NCBI GenBank assembly: GCA_041603235.1
Contig: JBFIES010000011.1
Coordinates: 1-64,000 of the forward strand
Origin: Panacagrimonas sp041603235
Lineage (GTDB): Bacteria; Pseudomonadota; Gammaproteobacteria; Nevskiales; Nevskiaceae
Direction: 5' to 3'
Length of the DNA: 64,000 nucleotides
The notes beneath the pieces were generated by a model, which saw only the letters and a program-made list of their open reading frames with translations, was not told the DNA's origin and ran no database searches. Numbering within the stretch: the first letter of the stretch is position 1; each line of letters starts with the position of its first letter. The position numbers and the translations under genes are program-made. Below, piece by piece: positions 35,452-42,210 of the stretch.

Positions 35452-35802
35452 AGATAGCCTCCTGAATTATTTAGAGTTTGCCCGTGTGCAACGAATGACT
35501 TCGGTGCGGCCTTGCCAAGTGTATCGGGCCATTTTAGGCGCAGGGCAGAGATAGTGAGTCACCTAGCGATTGGCGGCGTAAGCTGCCCTACCTTTGTGGT
35601 ATTTGACCAGATCATGGTCTGTCAGTACCTTGTGTTCGTAGCCCCGCAGTATCCGGACTTCACTGGGCAATCGAGTTCCAGATCGTTCGGAATACTCGGG
35701 GCTCATTTCTTGGTTGAGATAGACCAAAGACTTGTCTTCTAAACCCATTGGTAGAACGGGTTCCCGCTGTCCGTCCCTTCCACGACAACGTTGGCCAAGA
35801 CA
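35408..35802 (-). repeat. Direct repeat within islet, copy A
   Basis: This 395-base segment is collinear without gaps with 37691-38085 (copy B) and, over about 154 bases, with 38341-38494 (copy C). It contains the C-terminal tail of a polyvalent protein, the intervening leader with the AGGAGG site and the start of an MPSEKR gene. The flanking modules differ, so it acts as a shared 3' cassette. Confidence 0.88.
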
Positions 35803-37482
35803 CTCGCGGTAGTTCTCTCCGCCTGGAGCCTGATACTTGGAGTAGCGGGTTCCGTCCATGTCCGCTCCTGAAGCCATCAAGAGATCGTAGGCTTGGCGAT
35901 TTTCTTCCGTCATATCGCCCGGAATGGCATCCTCGCCCGTCTCCGCAACCGTTATCAGCGGCGTGTCGTTCACGTTCATTTCTAGGGCATAGCCCGCATC
36001 CATCAAGAGCCGTTCAGCTTCTTCCACTGACTGACGCTGGCCGCCTTTGATGACCTCGCTGACTTGCACCTCATTGGCCTTCAGGTAGTCCATGACTTCT
36101 TGCTTGGCCACCTTGCGTAGCACGTTCTCCTTCGAGCGCAGCCATTCCACGACGCCAGACCACTCCATTTCCTCTTGCTTGAACTGGCCGTTCTTGGCGA
36201 GCGATTCGATCTGCTTTGCCATCGCCTCGCCGTGCCCCTTGGGGTTCAACTTCAGATCCAGCGCCTCTGCCATCTGAGAATAGAAGAAGTTCTCGCTGGG
36301 TCGCGTCGCGCTATGGGTGATTCGCGGATCGTTCGGATTGAAGTCGCCGTTGTTGCCGATAGCGGATTTTATTTGGTTGGGGGCGAAGGCCACGTAAACG
36401 TCTGCCGGGTTCATGTCACCATACGGACCAGCGCCATCTAGGACGCTCTTCAGAATGACTCCATCGTGCCCAGCTTCCTCGGCCTCTTTCATAGTGGTTC
36501 TTTCGCCAGCCGTCCGCCCCTTGTATGGAATGTTCACCCATGAGGCACCGTCCGCATCGACGATGAGAGGATTCTTTAAGGACAAAAACGCCTGAACGAC
36601 ATTCGCCCCGCTGTATTTGGCATCCGCGAATTCGCTACTCACCTTTGGATCTGAGGAAAAGAAGTAGGCACTTCTGAATGCGTCCGGCTTGAAAGTGTCG
36701 AAGCCTTGATTCGTCCCATGAAACACCGCCAGCGGCTCTCCGTTGGCGTCTGTCACTTTGCTGGCATCGTCGGCTTGCCCCATGAACCGGACGGTGTAAT
36801 CATTAAGCCGCGTGGAGGTCGGCACGGATGCGCCCTCGGCTACTTCGGTAGCGGCCTCCGACTTTGATGAAAGCCCCTCCACGCGCCTAACATCCAGGAG
36901 CTCGTGGTCGTAGTAGAGCTTTCCGTTCGGGTCTTTCTGAATACCTGCGCTGACCACGAACTCGGAATCGCTGATGCGAACCCGCTTGGCAATCACGATT
37001 AGGTCGGTGTTCGGCTTCTTGGGGTTTTTCCCCAAGAACGTCACTACGCCATCGGTCAGCAACGATGGAATGGCGGCGAAGGCGCGCAACTTGTCAGGGC
37101 CGCCGCCGTGGTTGATTGAATTTTTTATGCCCCTAGGCCGCACTTCAACGGCAATGCCGCTGCGCCGGTTCGTGAAGTTGCCGGTCACATTAGCGTTGGC
37201 CCACTTCCGCGCATCTGAATGCAGCGCCTTCATGTCCAGCGTGCCCCCCGCTGCTTGGAAGACTTCATTCCCGGTCAGCGCCACGGGCTTGCCTTCGAGC
37301 AACTCCTTGCGGCCCTCGGCAGCCGCCCAATCTCCGAACCACTTCTTGAAGTTCTCCGTGCGTACCTGCACCCACTGATTCCGGTTCAGGATGCTTGGCC
37401 ATGATGTGCGCCAGACCGTAGCCGTCAGAGTAATTGTCTGATGCGGTCCCCGCCTCGCCATACACGATGTCGATGGGGCCAA
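35563..37482 (-). CDS. Phage-type polyvalent protein with ADP-ribosyltransferase-like domain, damaged 5' end
   Basis: A 639-codon open frame. The N-terminal ~35 residues are the wrong frame of an upstream domain. Then come ENFKKWFGDW, a domain resembling large polyvalent protein-associated domain 3 (ending KLYYDHELLDV), and an ART-like domain with VFHGTNQGFDTF, SAYFFSSDPKVSSEFA, GHDGVILKSVLD and FAPNQIKSAIGNNGDFNPNDPRIT. A linker ends in SKYQAPGGENYRE and then jumps into a shared 60-residue tail (LEDKSLVYLNQEMSPEY to RAAYAANR). Such proteins occur in phages and conjugative elements and may be injected effectors. The 5' part is frameshifted near 37400, so it is probably a decaying gene. Confidence 0.65.
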   Translation of the reverse strand: MAPSTSCMARRGPHQTITLTATVWRTSWPSILNRNQWVQVRTENFKKWFGDWAAAEGRKELLEGKPVALTGNEVFQAAGGTLDMKALHSDARKWANANVTGNFTNRRSGIAVEVRPRGIKNSINHGGGPDKLRAFAAIPSLLTDGVVTFLGKNPKKPNTDLIVIAKRVRISDSEFVVSAGIQKDPNGKLYYDHELLDVRRVEGLSSKSEAATEVAEGASVPTSTRLNDYTVRFMGQADDASKVTDANGEPLAVFHGTNQGFDTFKPDAFRSAYFFSSDPKVSSEFADAKYSGANVVQAFLSLKNPLIVDADGASWVNIPYKGRTAGERTTMKEAEEAGHDGVILKSVLDGAGPYGDMNPADVYVAFAPNQIKSAIGNNGDFNPNDPRITHSATRPSENFFYSQMAEALDLKLNPKGHGEAMAKQIESLAKNGQFKQEEMEWSGVVEWLRSKENVLRKVAKQEVMDYLKANEVQVSEVIKGGQRQSVEEAERLLMDAGYALEMNVNDTPLITVAETGEDAIPGDMTEENRQAYDLLMASGADMDGTRYSKYQAPGGENYRECLGQRCRGRDGQREPVLPMGLEDKSLVYLNQEMSPEYSERSGTRLPSEVRILRGYEHKVLTDHDLVKYHKGRAAYAANR

Positions 37483-37651
37483 CCTCTCCTTGGAAGAGCG
37501 CCCCCTTCAGTTCCCCGAATTTCTGCTTGATGAGCTCGCGGATGCTTTCGACGAATCCAGCATGCGAGGGCTTCCGGACTACTTGCTGAACTTCTCTTTC
37601 AGCTTGTTCAGGCTCTCTGGGCTGGCTGGCTGACTCTTGCGACGCTTCCAC
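37402..37651 (-). pseudogene. Out-of-frame 5' part of the polyvalent protein
   Basis: In this frame the sequence reads a Glu/Gln-rich linker, then GFVESIRELIKQKFGELKGALFQ and GPIDIVYGEAGTASDNYSDGYGLAHIMAKHPE. The latter resembles the beginning of PBECR/LPD-type nuclease-like domains found in phage polyvalent proteins (DGYGLAHI-xx-KH). The expected continuation is in the other frame (NRNQWVQVRTENFKKWF), so one insertion or deletion near 37395-37405 has split the gene, or two modules were fused there. No true start is visible. Confidence 0.55.
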
Positions 37652-37734
37652 TCTTCCAGAATCTCTGGATTGGCCCGAATTCGTCTCAACTCCATCGCCA
37701 TCGCCCTGATCTTGAGCCTCTTCTCGCTTGGCAT
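37579..37734 (-). CDS. Small charged protein of the MPSEKR family, copy B
   Basis: A 51-residue basic protein starting MPSEKRLKIRAMAMELRRIR, with AGGAGG seven bases before the ATG. It overlaps the start of the damaged polyvalent gene in another frame. Compared with copy A over codons 14-32, about eight codon changes are synonymous and three are not, so this frame rather than the overlapping one appears to have been under selection. The tail KRRKSQPASPESLNKLKEKFSK is unlike copy A. Function unknown. Confidence 0.6.
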   Translation of the reverse strand: MPSEKRLKIRAMAMELRRIRANPEILEEWKRRKSQPASPESLNKLKEKFSK

Positions 37735-38085
37735 AGATAGCCTCCTGAATTATTTAGAGTTTGCCCGTGTGCAACGAATGACTTCGGTGCGGCCTTGCCA
37801 AGTGTATCGAGCCATTTTAAGCGCAGGGCAGAGATAGTGAGTCAACTCGCGATTGGCGGCGTAAGCTGCCCTATCTTTCTGGTATTTGACCAGATCATCG
37901 TCTGTCAGTACCTTGCGCGTGTAGCCCCGTAGTATCCGGACACCCCTGGGCAATCGAGCTCCAGACCGTTCGGAATACTCGGGGCTCATTTCTTGGTTGA
38001 GATAGACCAAAGACTTGTCTTCTAAACCCATTGGTAGAACGGGTTTCCGCTGTCCGTCCCTTCCACGACAACGTTGGCCAAGACA
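37691..38085 (-). repeat. Direct repeat within islet, copy B
   Basis: Gap-free counterpart of 35408-35802. The long stretch around the MPSEKR start is almost identical, whereas the middle of the tail has scattered mismatches (for example GYEHKVLTDHD against GYTRKVLTDDD). The repeat ends in the middle of a MuF-C-like frame on this copy. Confidence 0.88.
37750..38031 (-). CDS. C-terminal tail fragment of a polyvalent/MuF-type protein
   Basis: A 93-codon frame starting MGLEDKSLVYLNQEMSPEYSERSG and containing VRILRGY, VLTDDDLVKYQKDRAAYAANR and a run-on end. It overlaps the previous MuF-C-like frame by ten bases (its ATG sits inside CCAATGGGTTTAG), so it may be produced by reinitiation, or it may be the detached tail after a frameshift. 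The same junction is present in copy A. The run-on after AAYAANR is absent in copy A because of a TAG. Confidence 0.45.
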   Translation of the reverse strand: MGLEDKSLVYLNQEMSPEYSERSGARLPRGVRILRGYTRKVLTDDDLVKYQKDRAAYAANRELTHYLCPALKMARYTWQGRTEVIRCTRANSK

Positions 38086-38273
38086 TGAACATCCATGCCC
38101 TCGTTGGGCTCTAGGATGATTCTGACTGGCTTGCCATCAACCAGTTCCGGCGCGATCAGGACGAGTTCTCCAGTAGGTCTTTTGCTCTTGAATACGGTCA
38201 CCGGGTTGTCAATCCAGTAAGGCACCTTCTTCCACTGCTCGGCTGTCATGCCGCGATGTTTGGGCGGCCCCAT
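38022..38273 (-). CDS. MuF-C-like domain fragment
   Basis: An 83-residue frame containing HRGMTAEQWKKVPYWIDNPVTVFKS, GELVLIAPELVDGKPVRIILEP and VHVLANVVVEGTDSGNPFYQWV. This is the pattern of the C-terminal domain of phage MuF-type proteins (predicted toxin/peptidoglycan-associated ends). The frame is open upstream to about 38378 (DYGDKLLHLKESVVGKPERGT), where it crosses into a repeat, so the true N-terminus is lost. Probably a remnant. Confidence 0.5.
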   Translation of the reverse strand: MGPPKHRGMTAEQWKKVPYWIDNPVTVFKSKRPTGELVLIAPELVDGKPVRIILEPNEGMDVHVLANVVVEGTDSGNPFYQWV

Positions 38274-38296
38274 TGTTCCGCGCTCTGGCTTTCCAA

Positions 38297-38716
38297 CTAC
38301 CGATTCTTTGAGATGTAGCAGCTTGTCTCCGTAATCATGCGCCTCTTTTCGCTTGGCATCGATGGACTCCTGAATTTCTTAGAGTGTGACCGTGTGCAAC
38401 GAATGACTTCGATGCGGCCTTGCCAAGTGTATCGGGCCATTTTAGGCGCAGGGCAGAGATGGTGAGTCAACTGGCGATTGGCGGCGTAAGCTGCTCGACG
38501 TTTGCTGTACTTAAAAAGATCAGCGCCAGTGCGTACGTTTCCATTGCGGCCCTGAGCTTGCCCGAAGACCCTGGAGATTTGGAGTCCAGACGTTCGGTCA
38601 AATTCAGGGCTTTTTCTTTGGTCGATATAGCGCAGCAAACCATCGTCTACCCACCTATTGATCGGCGGGGCGCCGCGGTCATTGTCGAACGCATTGATCA
38701 CCAGCGGCGTAGGCAA
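38297..38716 (-). pseudogene. Second tail module fused to a truncated MPSEKR gene
   Basis: From a possible TTG, the frame reads TPLVINAFDNDRGAPPINRWVDDGLLRYIDQRKSPEFDRTSGLQ and ends FKYSKRRAAYAANR, a paralogue of the tails at 35563 and 37750. It then runs on through the shared leader into MPSEKRR and stops after 20 further residues, because the small gene is cut by a junction with the MuF-C-like module. Not expected to be functional. Confidence 0.5.
38341..38494 (-). repeat. Direct repeat within islet, copy C (partial)
   Basis: This 154-base segment is similar to 35433-35586 and to the corresponding part of copy B. It carries the end of a tail module, the leader with CAGGAG and the first codons of an MPSEKR gene. 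It shows the most divergence of the three copies. Confidence 0.8.
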
Positions 38717-38836
38717 TCTTACGATTCTTGTGCTTGACGAGAACGCGGCCGGTATTTAGGTTTCGGTTCAGGTCTCTGAGTTTTTCGGCGTCGCCAGGGA
38801 ATTGGACCCCGGACCCCCGATAAAACTCAAGGACTT
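38679..38836 (-). pseudogene. Third, degenerate tail module
   Basis: Minus-strand frame without a start, reading LEFYRGSGVQFPGDAEKLRD and then LNTGRVLVKHKNRKIAYAAGDQ. It parallels SPEFDRTSGLQ ... VRTGADLFKYSKRRAAYAANR of the next module. It begins where the integrase remnant ends (overlapping in another frame), and its end overlaps the next tail module. A fossil of the same family. Confidence 0.45.
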
Positions 38837-39088
38837 ACCTTTGGTCTGGTCTTCTTTCGATCTTCCATATCCTGCAAAATTTGGCGTTGGCGGTTGTCGG
38901 ATACGGTCCCGTAGGAAACCAGTGTGGTCAGCACGCCGTCGTGGCCGAGGTTCTGACTCCAAGCTTTGAATTCTTCAATTGACTTGCAACTTTGCTCGGC
39001 GATCAGCGCCAGCATGTTTCTAAGGCTGTGCGGATTAAAGTAAGGAAGCCCGGCTGCCTCGCAAGGTTGCGCAAGAAAAGTATGTAGA
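38827..39088 (-). pseudogene. Tyrosine integrase, C-terminal remnant
   Basis: The open frame (first Met at 39015) reads GLPYFNPHSLRNMLALIAEQ, then EEFKAWSQNLGHDGVLTTLVSYGTVS. It retains the HxxR box (HSLR), the LGH box and the catalytic-Tyr segment SYG of phage/island tyrosine recombinases. About three quarters of the protein, including the first catalytic Arg, is missing. The cut coincides with the start of the long direct repeat at 39092, so the islet can no longer be mobilised by its own enzyme. Confidence 0.8.
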
Positions 39089-39091
39089 GAT

Positions 39092-39458
39092 CAGCGCGGC
39101 GCGATTCCCGAAAGCTGAGCAGACCTGATCCTGATGCAAATTTGGGAGCGGGATATATCGCTGGTCGCAAGAGATTTTTGTGCGCGTCCGGGGTGGGGCG
39201 AGTTCATTGTCCTGGATGCAGAAGCGGTATCAGCCTGATCGCTTCGACTTCGCCGCGCGTTCCATTGTCGATGTGCGCGACATGGATATTGCTGGGTAGC
39301 ATCAGGACATTTCAAATTTTGGAATCGTTCTCAGAAACCCGGCAAGCCGGCGTGTGACAGGCGAGGCAAGATGAGCCCACAAAAAAACCTCGCATTTAGC
39401 GAGGCCTTGAGCATCTCATCGGCCTGGGCCGGAATGTTAGATGGCGTTCCCACGGGGA
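39092..39458 (+). repeat. Long direct repeat, copy 2 (right boundary of islet)
   Basis: Counterpart of 34569-34934. It begins with a fossil of the last codons of the oxidoreductase-coupled small gene (reading QRGAIPES-stop), continues through the same intergenic region and terminator, and here leads into a complete tRNA-Glu. This copy abuts the broken integrase. Confidence 0.9.
39381..39404 (-). terminator. Intrinsic terminator of the tRNA-Ala-tRNA-Glu transcript
   Basis: On the minus strand: CCTCGC-TAAAT-GCGAGG followed by seven T residues, 38 bases after the tRNA-Glu CCA end. A textbook Rho-independent terminator. The same element occurs in copy 1 of the long repeat. Confidence 0.85.
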
Positions 39459-39516
39459 TTCGAACCCCGATTGCCGCCGTGAAAGGGCAGTGTCCTAACC
39501 ATTAGACGATGGGAAC
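39442..39516 (-). tRNA. tRNA-Glu (anticodon TTC)
   Basis: A 75-nucleotide cloverleaf with the CCA end encoded. The acceptor stem pairs GTTCCCA with TGGGAAC. The anticodon loop reads CCTTTCACGG (TTC), and the T arm contains GGTTCGAATCC. It is transcribed after tRNA-Ala. Its 3' end served as the target of the islet: a 16-base copy lies at 34919-34934. Confidence 0.97.
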
Positions 39517-39582
39517 GTCGTGAAGCTTTTCGCAGTGCTTTGGGTCTGCAGGCGCATTCTACCCAAAAACATCTTGAAACCT

Positions 39583-39658
<76 letters not shown>

Positions 39659-39671
39659 AAAAAGGGCGCGC

Positions 39672-39700
39672 AGTATATCCAAGCAAGGGTGCGGTCTCAA
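39672..39700 (-). promoter_or_regulatory. Promoter of the tRNA-Ala-tRNA-Glu operon
   Basis: On the minus strand, TTGAGA (39695-39700) and TATACT (39672-39677) are separated by 17 bases. A GCGCGCCC discriminator follows, the GC-rich type found at stringently controlled stable-RNA promoters. Confidence 0.85.
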
Positions 39701-39720
39701 TGGGTAATTGAATAGTTTTT

Positions 39721-40533
39721 TTATTCGCAGTTTGCCTGGGCGGTTCTGGACGTAACGCTGGCTATCCAGGGAAGCTTTCCAGGGGCACGCTGAATCAGTT
39801 CGACATCGACACCATAGGCCTTGGAAATAGCTTCGGCAGTGAGTGCTTCGCGCGGCGTGGCGCAAGCCATGATCTCGCCACGTTTCAGGATCAGGACGCG
39901 GTCACAGTACTGCATGGCTTGATTGAGATCGTGCAAAACAGCGACTACGCCCATGCCGTCTCGCGCACTCGAACGGCTCAGATCAAGCAATTGCTGCTGA
40001 TAGGCGAGGTCGAGACTGGCGGTGGGTTCGTCCAGCAGGAGGTAGCGTCCGTGCTCTGGTGGCTCGCTTGTCCAGGTTTGCGCCAGTACGCGCGCGAAAT
40101 GCACACGCGCCTTTTCGCCTCCGGAGAGTCTCGTGAATGGCCGGTCACTGAGTTCGCCCAGATCCAGTGACTGAATGATGTGTTCGATGAGCTCAGCTTG
40201 TTTTGCGCGGTCATGGTCTGGCCACGGGAATCGCCCGAGGCGGATGACATCTCGTACAGGGAAGGAAAAATGGAGGTTCTGGGTTTGAGTCAGGACCGCC
40301 CGTGTGCGCGCCAACGCGAGGGGGGCGTAGTCCTGTATTTTTTGTCCGTTGAGAACGATGGCGCCGGTGGTGGGCGCAACTTCGCCAGAAAGAATGCGCA
40401 ACAAGGTCGATTTGCCAGCTCCGTTAGGTCCGATGATGCCCAGCACTTCTCCGGGGCTGACATGCATATCCAGTGCCGTGAGCAACGTGACGCCCTGAAG
40501 AGAATATGAAATGCCGCTGGCTTGCAGACTCAC
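39721..40533 (-). CDS. hmuV: Heme/iron-type ABC transporter ATP-binding protein (HmuV-like)
   Basis: A 270-residue ATPase with Walker A GPNGAGKST, Q-loop TQTQNLHF, signature LSGGEKARVHFARVL, Walker B YLLLDEPTASLDLAYQ and the switch His in VAVLHDLN. The sequence is closest in style to HmuV of hemin importers, although FecE/BtuD-like substrates are not excluded. It overlaps the permease gene by four bases. No periplasmic binding protein or TonB receptor gene is adjacent. Confidence 0.85.
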   Translation of the reverse strand: MSLQASGISYSLQGVTLLTALDMHVSPGEVLGIIGPNGAGKSTLLRILSGEVAPTTGAIVLNGQKIQDYAPLALARTRAVLTQTQNLHFSFPVRDVIRLGRFPWPDHDRAKQAELIEHIIQSLDLGELSDRPFTRLSGGEKARVHFARVLAQTWTSEPPEHGRYLLLDEPTASLDLAYQQQLLDLSRSSARDGMGVVAVLHDLNQAMQYCDRVLILKRGEIMACATPREALTAEAISKAYGVDVELIQRAPGKLPWIASVTSRTAQANCE

Positions 40534-41603
40534 AGCAGTTCAGTCCTTCCGCGCAGTTTGATCAACATGGCGAGAAAGAAGGGGCCGCCGACCAGCGCAG
40601 TCAGTATGCCGACGGGCAGTTCTGCAGGTGCCATCATGCTGCGGGCTGCCAGATCAGCTGTGGCCAGCAATGCGGCACCGCCAATGGCAGCAGCGGGCAA
40701 AAGGTATCGATGATCGGGTCCCAGACACAGGCGGAGCAGGTGGGGGACGATGAGTCCAATGAAGCCAATGATTCCGGCCAGGGCAACGCTCAGTGCTACC
40801 GCGAGCACAATCAGCAGTGTCACTCGCTTCTTGAGCGCCTCAACCTGCACGCCAAGGTGCCCTGCTTCTGCCTCACCCAGCAGCAGGACGTTCAAGGCCC
40901 GCGCTTCTCTGGGCAGCAGGAACAGGCACAGCAGCAGGATCGGGGCGGCAGCTAGTAACTCTGTCCAGCCAGATTTTGCGAGCGAACCAAAAAGCCAGAA
41001 GGTGGCCTCGCGAAGGGCGGCGTCGCCAGCAATCTGAATGAGCAGGCCGATGCCTGCGCCCGCAATCGCGTTGATGGCCAGTCCCGCCAGCAGGAGCGTT
41101 GCAGTCCGCGTCTGTCCTTCATGGCTTGCCAGCTTGGCGGCCAACAGAGCGGCAATCATGCCGCCCGTGAACGATGCGATGGGAGTCAGGTAGGGATGCA
41201 GGCCGGCGGGCAGCGAGACGCTGCGGAACAAGACAATGCTGGCAACGGCAGCAAGGGCAGCGCCGCTGGCAACGCCAACGAGTCCGGGATCGGCCAGTGG
41301 GTTGCGAAACAGGCCCTGCATGGCAGCGCCCGCGCAGGCCAATGAGGCCCCGACCAACAGTGCAAGCAGGACGCGCGGAACCCGCAGATTCCAGATCACA
41401 CTCGAAAGGGTTTCGTTCATCTCGCCAGCGCCGAACAAAACCCCGATCAGTTCTGACGGTGACAGCGCGACGGCGCCAATGCTCAGCCCGACGGCGGTCG
41501 AAAGTGCTGCTAATGCCGCAAGTGAGGCAAATGTGAGTGTCCGGCGTCGCTGCAGTCGGCGGCCATGGGCGGTTTCAGAGGCGAGGGCGGAAAATGGCAT
41601 CAC
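40530..41603 (-). CDS. hmuU: FecCD-family ABC permease (HmuU-like)
   Basis: A 357-residue permease with the FecCD pattern: WNLRVPRVLLALLVGASLACAGAAMQGLFRNPLADPGLVGV near the start of the core, ten membrane segments, and GIIGFIGLIVPHLLRLCLGPDHRYLLPAAAIGGA in the second half. It starts with GTG at 41603 followed directly by ATG; GAGG lies eight bases before the GTG. It forms an importer with the ATPase downstream for heme or a siderophore/corrinoid. The expected HmuT-like receptor is not upstream, where only an empty stretch and tRNA-Leu are seen. Confidence 0.88.
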   Translation of the reverse strand: MMPFSALASETAHGRRLQRRRTLTFASLAALAALSTAVGLSIGAVALSPSELIGVLFGAGEMNETLSSVIWNLRVPRVLLALLVGASLACAGAAMQGLFRNPLADPGLVGVASGAALAAVASIVLFRSVSLPAGLHPYLTPIASFTGGMIAALLAAKLASHEGQTRTATLLLAGLAINAIAGAGIGLLIQIAGDAALREATFWLFGSLAKSGWTELLAAAPILLLCLFLLPREARALNVLLLGEAEAGHLGVQVEALKKRVTLLIVLAVALSVALAGIIGFIGLIVPHLLRLCLGPDHRYLLPAAAIGGAALLATADLAARSMMAPAELPVGILTALVGGPFFLAMLIKLRGRTELL

Positions 41604-41979
41604 CTATTGTGCCTCGCCCTGCGCCCCGGCAACTTCGATTCAGGTGATGCTGCTAATCGTTGGATGCGGGTTTGGCCTTGCCTGTGAGGCGCAATCGGAT
41701 TTCCGGCGGGTGCCGGACCCGATGCTCGCTGCCTGGACTGGGTTGGGCGGGTTGGCACGAGCCATCCGTCCGGCGCGGACCTGTCTCAAGGGTTCGCGAC
41801 GGTACAGACTGTGAAGATTGTCATCCAATGATAAGAAAGCGCATTGGGCGATGACCCTTGCCTGACATGGAGCCGGCAGTTTGGCGGGGTTACAGGCCCG
41901 AATTGCCAGTTTGGAAGCGACCCGCCACAGAGCATCCCAAATCCCTGCTGATATACTCCCGAATCGCGTTGGCTCATGA
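41604..41979. other. Intergenic region between permease and tRNA-Leu
   Basis: No supported gene in 376 bases. The right end carries a TGATATACT extended -10 (41949-41957) in good position for the tRNA-Leu gene; I do not see a convincing -35. No Fur-box-like dyad is evident upstream of the permease gene. Confidence 0.45.
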
Positions 41980-42064
41980 GCGAAAGTGGCGGAATTGGTA
42001 GACGTCCGGGTTTTAGGTACCCGTGCCGCAAGGCGTGCGAGTTCGAGTCTCGCCTTTCGCACCA
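41980..42064 (+). tRNA. tRNA-Leu (anticodon TAG)
   Basis: An 85-nucleotide class II tRNA with an encoded CCA end. The acceptor stem GCGAAAG pairs with CTTTCGC, the anticodon loop is TTTAGGT (TAG), and the variable arm is about TGCCGCAAGGCG. The T arm contains GTTCGAGTC. It is located immediately upstream of tig, as in many gammaproteobacteria. Confidence 0.97.
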
Positions 42065-42068
42065 AAAC

Positions 42069-42179
42069 GCTCTAATGCGGCTTGGGCGAGCGTAAAAATG
42101 TGTTTAGTTACAGTGCACTTGCTGTCCCGGAATGATCTGGGACGGCCTGCGCACCAGTACGCTTCGCCGCATTTAGAGC
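42069..42179 (+). promoter_or_regulatory. Long inverted repeat in the tRNA-Leu/tig gap
   Basis: The arms GCTCTAATGCGGC (42069-42081) and GCCGCATTTAGAGC (42166-42179) pair with one bulge. Inside is a second hairpin GTCCC/GGGAC (42124-42143). The structure fills most of the gap before tig and would form in a read-through transcript from the tRNA or in the tig leader. It could process the tRNA 3' end or influence tig expression; this is inference. Confidence 0.45.
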
Positions 42180-42210
42180 AATCTCATTCACCTTTTCACG
42201 AGTACGTTTA

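Noticed and set aside
37690..37734. Alternative frame through the small gene (IQEAIYAKREEAQDQG...)
   Set aside because: It is open in two copies, but substitutions between copies are mostly amino-acid-changing in this frame and mostly synonymous in the MPSEKR frame, which also has the AGGAGG start.
38018..38035. Programmed -1 frameshift between the MuF-C-like frame and the tail frame
   Set aside because: The string TGGGTTTAG looks like a slippery heptamer, but the upstream frame reads TGG GTT TAG, so the heptamer is in the wrong register. Reinitiation at the overlapping ATG or simple decay fits better.
34565..39315. Matching minus-strand ORFs of about 75 codons in both long direct repeats (34565-34792, 39091-39315)
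   Set aside because: Most base differences between the copies change amino acids in this frame, so there is no sign of coding constraint. The region is better read as convergent intergenic DNA.
34569..39458. CRISPR array or insertion sequence as explanation for the repeats
   Set aside because: The repeats are few, long and coding, without regular spacers. No transposase and no terminal inverted repeats are seen.
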